This document shows positions 1 to 6,628 of a stretch of 19,993 bases of DNA, piece after piece. Every line of letters starts with the position of its first letter. Position 1 is the first letter of the stretch. The translations under genes were made by a program, and so were the position numbers. The notes beneath the pieces were generated by a model that saw only the letters and a list, made by a program, of their open reading frames with translations, ran no database searches and had not been told where the DNA came from. This stretch comes from Scalindua sp964437425 (GTDB lineage Bacteria; Planctomycetota; Brocadiia; Brocadiales; Scalinduaceae), in NCBI GenBank assembly GCA_964437425.1, contig CAYTGO010000057.1:1-19993 (forward strand). The letters are read 5' to 3'.

Positions 1-362
1 TTTTCATTAAACAGTCTCACAATGACATCTTTTATCTCACGTATCTTGAAAGGCTTACCAATCATATCAACTACACCCAATTTCGCTGCTTCTTTGACGG
101 TTTCAAGAGAGCCGTATGCCGTAATCATAATTACCTTTATACGAGAATCACTTTTCTTTATCTCACGTATTAATTGAATCCCATCCATGCCATGCATCTT
201 AACGTCTGTTATGACTAAGTCATACTGCTTCAGTTTAAAATGATCAAGGGCCTGAAATGCATCTGCAGCTATGTCCACGCTATAACCATCACTGACTAAG
301 GCCTCTCTTAAGACATATCTAATTGTCTCTTCATCATCTACCAACAAAATCCTGTTATTCAA
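1..362 (-). CDS. Response regulator receiver domain, C-terminus beyond window
   Basis: This is the N-terminal ~120 residues of a response regulator; the rest lies beyond the left edge. The receiver has the acidic pair (LLVDDEE), the phospho-acceptor Asp in VITDVKM, the Thr in MITAYG and the conserved Lys in GKPFK. The start is taken as TTG at 362: an in-frame stop lies about seven codons upstream, there is no ATG between, and a purine-rich GGGAAAG precedes it. It follows the DHp-only protein after a 21-base gap, so the two are probably co-transcribed and may be phosphotransfer partners. Receivers of this type often belong to NtrC-like sigma-54 activators, but no output domain is visible here, so a single-domain regulator is equally possible. 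Confidence 0.85.
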   Translation of the reverse strand, partial: MNNRILLVDDEETIRYVLREALVSDGYSVDIAADAFQALDHFKLKQYDLVITDVKMHGMDGIQLIREIKKSDSRIKVIMITAYGSLETVKEAAKLGVVDMIGKPFKIREIKDVIVRLFNE

Positions 363-383
363 TTTATATCTTTCCCTTTTTTA

Positions 384-878
384 CTATTTATTTGAAAATG
401 TCTTAAAAAGATCCTTCACTATATTTTCCAGACGATCAACTTCCTTAAAAATCATCTCAAAGAATTTCTCACTTGAATCATCATTTCCCACCCTATCCCT
501 TAGCACTTCAACAGCAGCAGAAATACCTGCCAGTGGATTTCGTACTTTATGAGTAACAATACCCATTAACTCGTGCAGGTCATCAAAATACTCAGTCTCC
601 TTATATTTATCCACAATCGTTCTTATCCCTTCATCGTCACTAATATCAACGCCAGACTTCTCTTCACACCCAGAAGACTCAATTTGTTTATTCAACGCAT
701 CAGACAGATCTGCCTTCGTAATTAAATTCATCTTCATCAGTATTACACCCAGAAGTTGATGCTCCGGGTTCTCTTTTTGTAAACTGAGGGCTTTCTGGAC
801 GTCAGTATCTTTGATACTGCCATCCTCAACTAAAATCATTCCCAGTTTTTTTTGACATGAATCATTATCTTTTTCCAT
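384..878 (-). CDS. DHp-only histidine phosphotransfer protein with two MshEN-like motifs
   Basis: This 164-residue protein has two parts. Residues 11-34 and 42-65 are tandem motifs of the form LGxILxxxGxIxxxDVxxALxxQ, resembling the MshEN/GspE N-terminal motif. Residues ~98-161 form a HisKA dimerisation and phospho-acceptor domain with His110 in the H-box (ITHKVRNPLAGI). There is no HATPase domain: the gene stops 22 bases before the next start, so it cannot autophosphorylate alone. The residue after the His is Lys instead of the usual acidic Glu/Asp. By analogy with Spo0B it may relay phosphate between receivers, or modulate a partner kinase. It lies between a sigma-54 activator gene and a receiver gene on the same strand. 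No clear ribosome binding site precedes the ATG. Confidence 0.8.
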   Translation of the reverse strand: MEKDNDSCQKKLGMILVEDGSIKDTDVQKALSLQKENPEHQLLGVILMKMNLITKADLSDALNKQIESSGCEEKSGVDISDDEGIRTIVDKYKETEYFDDLHELMGIVTHKVRNPLAGISAAVEVLRDRVGNDDSSEKFFEMIFKEVDRLENIVKDLFKTFSNK

Positions 879-960
879 AGTAATCGCTTTGTTAATTTTC
901 CTTGTTAATTAGACACAAATAACACCAATTGTCATAAATCCTACTTTAGGCACTCAAAAC

Positions 961-2361
961 CTACTGTTGCTTAATATCATAGTGCTTAATCTTGTTGTAT
1001 AAGGTGGTACGGTTTATACCCAGTAGTTTAGCGGCCTTAGTCATTCGCCATGATGTATCCTTAAGTACCTCTGATATATGATGTTTCTCTACATTCGCAA
1101 TAGTTTGATCTGTATCATCAATTTGACCACCCTCTTTTGTACCTGTCTCAGAACCCAGTAACAGATGCTCTGCAGAAAGTGTTGAATTAGTTGAAAGTAG
1201 AACCGCTCTTTCAACTACGTTCTTCAACTCTCTAACGTTTCCCGGCCAATCGTAGTTTTTCAAAATCCCTTCAATCTCTGGTGGGATATCATTAACATCC
1301 TTGTTAAACTCTTTATTAAAGTTATGAGTGTAGTGTTTTACCAGTGGCAGGATATCGTCCTTTCTCTCCCTCAATGCGCACAAATAAACCGGCAGAACTC
1401 TTAGACGATAAAAAAGATCTTTCCTGAATGTCCCCTTCTTTACCTCCTCTTCCAAATCACGATTTGTTGATGCAACTATTCTAACATCCACATCGATATC
1501 ATCTATCCCGCCAACTCTTTTAAACTTTTTTTCCTAAAGTACTCTCAATAGCTTTGCCTGTAATGGCAAGCTCATCTCCCCAATCTCGTCAAGAAACATA
1601 GTGCCTCTCTGTGTAGCCTCAAACAAACCGGCTTTTCCTGCCGTAGAGGCCCCTGTGAAAGAACCCTTTTCGTAGCCAAACAGTTCTGATTCAAGCAAAT
1701 TTTCTGTCAAGGCGGCACAATTGACTTCCATAAACCGGTACTTACTCCTCGCACTCATCATATGAACATAATTAGCTATCAACTCTTTTCCTGTCCCACT
1801 CTCTCCCTGTATCAATACCGTACTTGAAGGGCTCTGTGCAATTATCTTTACATGCTCAAAAACTTTTTTCATTTCCTGACTGACAGCAACTATATTAACA
1901 CCACCAGCATTATCTGCTTTTGCCCTCAACCTTGACACTTCTCTCATCAGTGATTGAGTACTCAATGCTTTTTCTATCACAACCTTGATAAGATCCATCT
2001 TAAATGGCTTCTCAAGATAGTCAAAAGCCCCGTCCTTCATTGCATTTACGGCTGAATCTACAGATGCATGACCGGTCAACAGAATTACAAGTATATTCTG
2101 ATCATAAGATTTTATTTCTTTTAGTAAATCCAATCCACTCATACCAGGCATCTTCAGATCCAGTATCACCAAGTCAGGGATCATCTTCTTAATTGATCTC
2201 AAAGAATTTTCCCCGTTGTCCTCAGTGTGTACCTTGTACCCCTCAACCTCTAATGCCTCTTTTAAACAAAATCTGATTGTCTCTTCATCGTCCACTACTA
2301 ATATTACGGGCTTCACGCCATCCTGGCTTTCCGTATTTTTCATCGATTTTGTGTCACTCAT
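961..2361 (-). pseudogene. NtrC-family sigma-54 activator with in-frame UAG
   Basis: Read through, this is a ~466-residue response regulator. The receiver (residues ~18-135) has Asp68 in VILDLKMP and Lys118 in EKPF. The AAA+ domain has Walker A GESGTGKE (~186-193), the sigma-54 contact loop GSFTGA (~233), Walker B MFLDEIGE, sensor I (ASTNRD), FRKDLFYRL, and WPGNVRELKN. A Fis-type helix-turn-helix ends the protein (MTKAAKLLGINRTTLYNKI). Codon 276 is TAG (1534-1536) where family members have Gln (LLRVLQ), and the frame is unchanged on both sides. One C-to-T change explains it: a nonsense mutation, a sequencing error, or recoding. Without readthrough the product lacks sensor II and DNA binding. 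The ATG at 2361 is chosen over an in-frame TTG at 2373 because GAGGG lies just upstream of it. A role in flagellar gene activation is inferred from context. Confidence 0.85.
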
Positions 2362-2400
2362 TTCAACCCTCAATAAAAATCAATTTTCTATAATTATTAG

Positions 2401-2421
2401 ATGATAACATTCCATTATCAT
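2401..2421. promoter_or_regulatory. Inverted repeat upstream of the sigma-54 activator gene
   Basis: Perfect 7-bp arms, ATGATAA and TTATCAT, are separated by 7 bases. The element lies about 40 bases upstream of the ATG at 2361, a position where a dimeric regulator could bind. No clear promoter hexamers or sigma-54 element were found with it. In such A+T-rich DNA the repeat could be chance. Confidence 0.25.
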
Positions 2422-2569
2422 AGACAGCGCCTACATTTTACACATAATGTTGGTTTTTTATACATTATTATTGTGTTGTACACGGCGCCATAGAAAATAC
2501 ATGCATTTATATTAACTACTAAATTACTAAACCCTTACTCAACGTCTATAGTTTATGTTGAATATGACA

Positions 2570-3778
2570 TCACTCGCTCATTGCATCCAGCTTCCCTTTA
2601 GCAGACTTAATCTCCTCAATATTGCGAGCATACCTGAGACACTCTCCAAGATGTTTTCGAACTTTATCCGGCTGGTTTCTATTCTCAAATATTGAAACGA
2701 GAGCACTGTTTACCTCATAATTACTTTTGTGTGTTTTGAGAGATTTTTCAAAGGCATCTATCGCATTATCTTCTAAGCCTTTACCTAAGTACAGTAATCC
2801 CAGCTCCTTATAATGTCCGGCAATATTCATAGGATACACACTTATTGACTTACTATGCACTTCGATAGCCCTTTCACTCTCACCTCGCTTAGTCAGAATC
2901 TTGGCTATCTCATCAAACGGATCAATTCCTGATGTTGAAAAAACTCCAAGAACATTCTCATCAAAATTTTGATCTAAATGCATTAGCATCTTCACGCCCT
3001 CATCAATTACCTTATCTTCTAATTGCACATTCTCTTCATTACGGAGCTTTGAAAGATAAAGCACCATCAATGAAGCACGTATGCCGACTGCATCGTTTGT
3101 TACAGAGAGTATCTCTTTGAGTTTCTTTTCAGATACATCGAAGGTGTATTGACCCTGATTGTACATGCTAAGTATGCCTAGAGCATCATCGTATGCATTA
3201 AGATTCCTGCAAAAATCAGTTACTTTGTAAGCTAATTCCTTTAAGATACCAGAAGACAATCCTTCAGGGCTTCCCTCTACGACCATACTACCCAACGTTT
3301 TCTTTGCCTTAACCCCAATCAGTTCTGCATCTATTCTCATGGTACTTCCAATCAAAGATACGTTACCTTTCAGGACATAGTCGGACTTTAGTTGTCTGCC
3401 ATACTTCTTAATTACTTTCGTATCTAAGCGTGCCATTAAATCTACTTTATCTGTAGACCAGGCCCCGTCAGCACCTTTTGTAACATCCTCAAGTTTTACC
3501 ATATCGCTCGGTATCTCAGTTGAAACCTTTTCATAAGTTACTTCCCTATCTATAGGTTCAAAATACCCTGATTGTAAAAATATACCTCTTAGTACATCAG
3601 GCACCATCTCCTCCATACTCATTTGGGTATAATCCCTGAACGGCATAATAACAATCTTGTAACTCTTTGCAGCATCGCATTTATGGGCAATAAAGGCAAA
3701 GATGACAAAGGCAATTAATCCTATTTTTAAGCAATTATACTTTCTAAATAATCCAATAATACGAGTCGATAACATCAT
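2570..3778 (-). CDS. Secreted TolB/FlgO-like protein with TPR repeats
   Basis: This 402-residue protein starts with a signal peptide (positive residues, hydrophobic stretch ~19-32, likely cleavage near CDAA), so it is probably exported. Residues ~38-180 resemble the TolB N-terminal / FlgO-type fold (KIVIMPFRDYT, a DYVLKGNVSLIG strand, a RIDAELIGVK strand). The C-terminal half is helical with TPR-like units, clearest at residues ~325-360 (HYKELGLLYLGKGLEDNAI). The start has a strong AAGGAG site 6-7 bases upstream. A sigma-54-type promoter lies ~35 bases upstream of the start. The neighbourhood suggests a role in the cell envelope or flagellum, but the exact function is unknown. A generic outer-membrane assembly or TPR lipoprotein-like role is the alternative. 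Confidence 0.75.
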   Translation of the reverse strand: MMLSTRIIGLFRKYNCLKIGLIAFVIFAFIAHKCDAAKSYKIVIMPFRDYTQMSMEEMVPDVLRGIFLQSGYFEPIDREVTYEKVSTEIPSDMVKLEDVTKGADGAWSTDKVDLMARLDTKVIKKYGRQLKSDYVLKGNVSLIGSTMRIDAELIGVKAKKTLGSMVVEGSPEGLSSGILKELAYKVTDFCRNLNAYDDALGILSMYNQGQYTFDVSEKKLKEILSVTNDAVGIRASLMVLYLSKLRNEENVQLEDKVIDEGVKMLMHLDQNFDENVLGVFSTSGIDPFDEIAKILTKRGESERAIEVHSKSISVYPMNIAGHYKELGLLYLGKGLEDNAIDAFEKSLKTHKSNYEVNSALVSIFENRNQPDKVRKHLGECLRYARNIEEIKSAKGKLDAMSE

Positions 3779-3814
3779 TTCCGCTCCTTTCAGTATATTT
3801 TTCCTTTAATCTAC

Positions 3815-3828
3815 GCATATTTTGTGCC
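3815..3828 (-). promoter_or_regulatory. Sigma-54 promoter upstream of the TolB/TPR gene
   Basis: On the minus strand the sequence reads AGGCACAAAATATGCG: a GGCAC -24 element and a TGC -12 element with the obligatory GG-N10-GC spacing. It lies 37-50 bases upstream of the ATG at 3778, so transcription would start about 25 bases before the gene. Only the T before GG and the first T of TTGC differ from the core consensus. Confidence 0.6.
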
Positions 3829-4211
3829 TATTTACTAATATAGTGTAATAGCAGAATACTTTGGCTTAGAAGAAGAAATGTTAACAAATATTTATTTACC
3901 AAGGACAAATAGAGCTGAGTCTCTAGGCATTTTGTCGTTTTATTATGCATTTCCAGTTATTCATGTTTTATGGAGTGAAAAAGTGATTTTAGTGCTAAGG
4001 TTAGAGAGTGGACAACATACCGGGAAAATAATCGACGTGAACAATGAATTACGTGAAGAGAAGTCTGGAGGCAAGGGAAAAGGAACCTATCCCACGACGT
4101 ATCAGACTTTCTGAGTGACTGGTTTAACAAATATATCGTGGGAGCAGACATGCAGTACAGCAGTTTTAAGAATGGTGTAGGAGTTAACTGAGAAAATATC
4201 ACAAGGCACAG
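3829..4211. other. Intergenic stretch without a recognisable gene
   Basis: Short open frames exist on both strands (78 codons from 3878 on plus, 81 codons up to 4202 on minus). Neither has a ribosome binding site, a recognisable domain or a convincing composition. Slightly less A+T-rich DNA at ~4000-4150 could be the remnant of an older gene or insertion, but I cannot identify it. Confidence 0.4.
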
Positions 4212-4247
4212 AAGCGGCTTGAACAGTTTTAGCAGTTTGAGCCGCTT
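4212..4247. terminator. Stem-loop downstream of the flgM unit
   Basis: AAGCGGCTTGAAC pairs with GTTTGAGCCGCTT: 13 pairs, two of them G-T wobbles, around a 10-base loop. It begins 13 bases after the stop of the small CxxC protein on the minus strand, where a terminator or mRNA-stabilising hairpin would be expected. There is no clear T-run on either side, so intrinsic termination is unproven. Confidence 0.45.
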
Positions 4248-4259
4248 AAACTGTATTAT

Positions 4260-4472
4260 TCATGATGCAACAAAGAACCTATCACTCACCCCACCACTGC
4301 CAACCTTTATTGTCAGGCTCCGAAGACATCGAGGACATTTCCCCTCATACTGTTTTCCTGAGTGGTTGTAGATTCTGCCATACACATTACAACAAGAGAA
4401 AAAAATCCCCAGGAATTTCTTCCTCTTACTCTGATTAACGGCTACCGGTAATGCATTATCTAAAAAATCCAT
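4260..4472 (-). CDS. Small CxxC protein downstream of flgM
   Basis: This 70-residue protein is not assigned to a named family. Its C-terminal half looks conserved and folded: FFSCCNVYGRIY, then YEGKCPRCLRSL with a CPxC pair, then VGSGGVSDRFF. The four cysteines (CC and CxxC) suggest a small zinc ribbon or redox-type fold. I have an impression that similar short proteins occur in anammox planctomycetes, but I could not check this. The ATG at 4472 follows a GGTGGA-like site, and the gene begins 28 bases after the flgM stop, so it is probably transcribed from the flgM promoter. A stem-loop follows the stop codon. Confidence 0.6.
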   Translation of the reverse strand: MDFLDNALPVAVNQSKRKKFLGIFFSCCNVYGRIYNHSGKQYEGKCPRCLRSLTIKVGSGGVSDRFFVAS

Positions 4473-4500
4473 ATTCCACCATACGCCCTAAATCAGACTA

Positions 4501-4836
4501 CTACAGCATCCCAGAGTCCTTTATTGACCTGGCAATTTCTTTTATAACCTCGTCCTTATCGTAGTAACCAGCTTCTGTACGGGCCTTAGCTAACTCAATT
4601 TTCTCCTTCCTAGAATCAGGCATCTGCTTCATCTTTGACTTTAAACCAGACAATGTTTTATGTAACTGTCTGGCCTCTGAAGAAATCTCTACCTTATCCC
4701 CTCCAGTTAATGTGCTAGCTTCGTTAGAAGAACCAGAAGATGTTTTCTTCGCATCATCTGACTTTCCAAGATTTTGATTTGACAAAATCCTACCTATAAG
4801 ATTGTGATTAATACCTGGTGTTTTATCTACTGACAT
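4501..4836 (-). CDS. flgM: Anti-sigma-28 factor FlgM
   Basis: FlgM binds sigma-28 (FliA) in the cytoplasm and blocks late flagellar transcription until it is exported through the completed hook-basal body. This 111-residue protein has the expected architecture: a low-complexity, unfolded N-terminal half rich in Ser, Thr, Lys and Asn, then the sigma-binding half, with DKVEISSEARQLHK (~48-61) and the C-terminal helices around EKIELAKARTEAGYY and EVIKEIARSI. The ATG at 4836 is chosen over an in-frame TTG at 4842 because GGAGG sits 7 bases before the ATG and is too close to the TTG. A consensus sigma-28 promoter lies ~197 bases upstream, fitting autoregulation through FliA. It is slightly longer than enteric FlgM (~97 residues). 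Confidence 0.9.
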   Translation of the reverse strand: MSVDKTPGINHNLIGRILSNQNLGKSDDAKKTSSGSSNEASTLTGGDKVEISSEARQLHKTLSGLKSKMKQMPDSRKEKIELAKARTEAGYYDKDEVIKEIARSIKDSGML

Positions 4837-5032
4837 TTTCAATCCTCCAATCTGTCATGAAACATGTTAATTTACTATTCCTTGCTATAAATGCGCAAGA
4901 AATCCATAAAATCTAATGAGAAATTTTTACTTAAGTATAGACTATTAAATTGACTTTAAGTTGATAATTTCTCGACAGTTACAGCAAGTAATTACCGACT
5001 TAAAGGCTAAATAAATACTTTATCCTTTATTA

Positions 5033-5059
5033 TTATCGGCAAACAAGCACTTCGCTTTA
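5033..5059 (-). promoter_or_regulatory. Consensus sigma-28 (FliA) promoter facing flgM
   Basis: On the minus strand the sequence is TAAA (5059-5056), exactly 15 bases, then GCCGATAA (5040-5033). This matches the FliA consensus TAAA-N15-GCCGATAA at every position. It reads toward flgM with a predicted leader of about 190 bases. Confidence 0.88.
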
Positions 5060-5244
5060 GCATAAAAATATTTATATTTTCAAGCAATCGTTATGCCGTA
5101 AGTTATGCAAAAAAGATGTTTATAGTATAATGCTAACTAAAATACATAAAATTACGGAAAAAGGAGTATATAATCGTTCTAAATTGATTATTGCCATACT
5201 TCCAATGACCATAACGTTTTACGTATTAAACACTCACGGTTTGC

Positions 5245-5278
5245 CATAATGTCGATCGTTTAAATAATAGACATTATG
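5245..5278. promoter_or_regulatory. 9-bp inverted repeat, candidate activator site
   Basis: CATAATGTC (5245-5253) and GACATTATG (5270-5278) are perfect inverted arms separated by 16 bases. The centre lies ~215 bases upstream of the -24 element of the sigma-54 promoter at 5475, a normal distance for an enhancer bound by an NtrC-type activator. It could instead be a hairpin in the flgM-facing direction or a site for another regulator. Confidence 0.4.
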
Positions 5279-5474
5279 ACTACATAATCAACTTTACAGG
5301 AATTTATTTCCACCTGAACAGCTCCCCCTAAGAGTATTTTTTTAATAGCAAAAAAAATAACAACTAAAACAAACATGGAAAATTTTTCCTAAACGCTTGC
5401 TACAACCATACTACCACAAATTAGTAAAACCAAACATTAAAATTAAATAAGGTGATTTTTTATTATTAACTTAA

Positions 5475-5490
5475 TGGCAACAATTTTGCA
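5475..5490 (+). promoter_or_regulatory. Sigma-54 promoter facing the che cluster
   Basis: TGGCAACAATTTTGCA has the invariant GG-N10-GC spacing and matches the TGGCAC/TTGCA consensus except at one -24 position. It reads toward cheY1, with a predicted start near 5501 and a leader of ~320 bases. Confidence 0.6.
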
Positions 5491-5586
5491 ATTATTGGGC
5501 TAACGTACAGAATTAATAGATCTGGTATCAACATCTAGACACTAGATTGTCGCAGGCTAATGAGCGTTATTTATATTATTTATAAC

Positions 5587-5613
5587 TAATGTTTATTCAA
5601 CTTTATCCGATAA
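5587..5613 (+). promoter_or_regulatory. Sigma-28-like promoter facing the che cluster
   Basis: TAAT, exactly 15 bases, then TCCGATAA: 11 of 12 consensus positions minus one more (TAAA to TAAT, GCCGATAA to TCCGATAA), with correct spacing. It reads toward cheY1 with a leader of ~200 bases. Confidence 0.6.
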
Positions 5614-5823
5614 AGATAAAGACGATTATATACTATTAATTTTAAGGATTAATTATAAAAACTTTATTCACAGCGAACATGTATTAATACTTCGTTCAAC
5701 AAGAAATTGAATAATGCCTATTTAGAATACTGTAAAGAGCTAGATCCCAATGCTTAAAAACGCAGTGCTATCGTATTATTCTGAATATGTAATTTTTTAT
5801 TAAAGAAAGGAAGGATTAGCTAA

Positions 5824-6204
5824 ATGACAAAAGTTCTGTTAGTTGATGATTCAGCAGTAATGAGAAAAATAATACAGAGAAATATCAAAGAAACCGGTCT
5901 GGTTGTTGATGAGTTCGTCGAAGCTGGAGACGGAAATCAAGCGTTAGACAAAGTAAATGCTAATGGTGATTTAGACTTAATCTTGCTTGATTGGAATATG
6001 CCAAATATGTCCGGCATAGAATTTGTCAAGACATTAAGATCATTAAACCTCGCTAAAAGGATACCTGTCGTAATGGTAACAACAGAGGGATCTGATGCCA
6101 AAGTGAGTGAAGCAAAAGAAAATGGTGCTGACGGTTATCTCACAAAACCATTTACTAAAGATCAGCTGCGCGACACTCTCGGTTCCTATCTCATGGTAAA
6201 CTAG
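5824..6204 (+). CDS. cheY: Chemotaxis response regulator CheY (first copy)
   Basis: This is a 126-residue single receiver domain, the usual CheY length. It carries the acidic pair (VDDS), phospho-acceptor Asp56 (LILLDWNMP), Thr86/87 (MVTTEGS) and Lys108 (LTKPF). It would be phosphorylated by CheA and bind the flagellar motor switch (FliM/FliN). GGAAGGA lies ~8 bases before the ATG. It is the first gene of the che cluster, 28 bases before cheX1, downstream of the sigma-54 and sigma-28 elements. A second cheY-like gene lies at 11622, so the two may differ in motor binding or in acting as a phosphate sink; sequence alone does not decide. Confidence 0.92.
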   Translation: MTKVLLVDDSAVMRKIIQRNIKETGLVVDEFVEAGDGNQALDKVNANGDLDLILLDWNMPNMSGIEFVKTLRSLNLAKRIPVVMVTTEGSDAKVSEAKENGADGYLTKPFTKDQLRDTLGSYLMVN

Positions 6205-6232
6205 TCCTTCAATAACTTATAGGAGAAAAACA

Positions 6233-6581
6233 ATGACAGCAACTACATACGATAATATTGTTGAAGATATTATCAGTTGTACTAATGACGTATTTGAAAC
6301 AATGATTCCAATGGAGATTAAGTGTGACGGCTCATTCTACCAAAAGGAAGATATGATATCAACAGATGTGATTTCACTCGTTAGTTTTACCGGTGAACAC
6401 TCCGGAATANNNNNNNNNNNNNNNNNNNNNNNNNNNNNNNNNNNNNNNNNNNNNNNNNNNNNNNNNNNNNNNNNNNNNNNNNNNNNNNNNNNNNNNNNNN
6501 NNNNNNNNNTGGATGATGACACCTTTCTCTTCAGAAGGAGAAACCTTTAACATTGGACTTGTAGTCAAAAAGAATGATTAA
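6233..6581 (+). CDS. cheX: CheY-P phosphatase CheX (first copy), interrupted by N gap
   Basis: The 59 readable N-terminal residues (NDVFETMIPMEIK, VISLVSFTGEHSGI) match the start of CheX, a dimeric CheY-P phosphatase of the CheC/CheX/FliY family. After a 100-N gap the readable end, WMMTPFSSEGETFNIGLVVKKND, fits the last strands of a CheX fold. The two parts are in different reading frames across the N run, which shows only that the true gap length is not 100. CheX proteins are ~150 residues, so roughly 70 residues, including the catalytic ExxN helix, are missing from the sequence. An AGGAG site precedes the ATG by 7 bases. The two parts could belong to different cheX genes if the scaffold join is wrong. 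Confidence 0.75.
6410..6509. other. Assembly gap (100 N)
   Basis: Exactly 100 N, the conventional placeholder for a gap of unknown size. It falls inside cheX1. Confidence 0.98.
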
Positions 6582-6628
6582 TCTTGTTCTATTTTTTATA
6601 ACAAACTAAAAAAACAACTTCGAAAATA

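Larger units (their letters stand above)
4843..5823. other. Divergent regulatory region between flgM and the che cluster
   Basis: About 980 bases of very A+T-rich DNA contain no convincing coding frame. Entered separately are a minus-strand sigma-28 promoter, a 9-bp inverted repeat, a plus-strand sigma-54 element and a plus-strand sigma-28-like element. Implied leaders are long: roughly 190 bases for flgM and 200-330 bases for cheY1. I saw no riboswitch core in them. Confidence 0.6.

Noticed and set aside
1534..1536. UAG decoded as a non-standard amino acid throughout this genome
   Set aside because: Several intact genes here (flgM, cheY1, the DHp protein) end at TAG exactly where their families end, so general reassignment is not supported.
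961..2361. Frameshifted pseudogene or two separate genes
   Set aside because: Translation on both sides of 1534-1536 is in the same frame and the only lesion is a TAG codon. The second half has no start signal of its own.
3878..4202. Two overlapping short open frames on opposite strands
   Set aside because: Neither has a ribosome binding site, recognisable domain or start context, and I could not identify a mobile-element remnant.
5614..5823. A cyclic di-GMP riboswitch in the che leader
   Set aside because: The cluster context made this attractive, but I could not find the conserved core segments of a GEMM-type aptamer in the leader.
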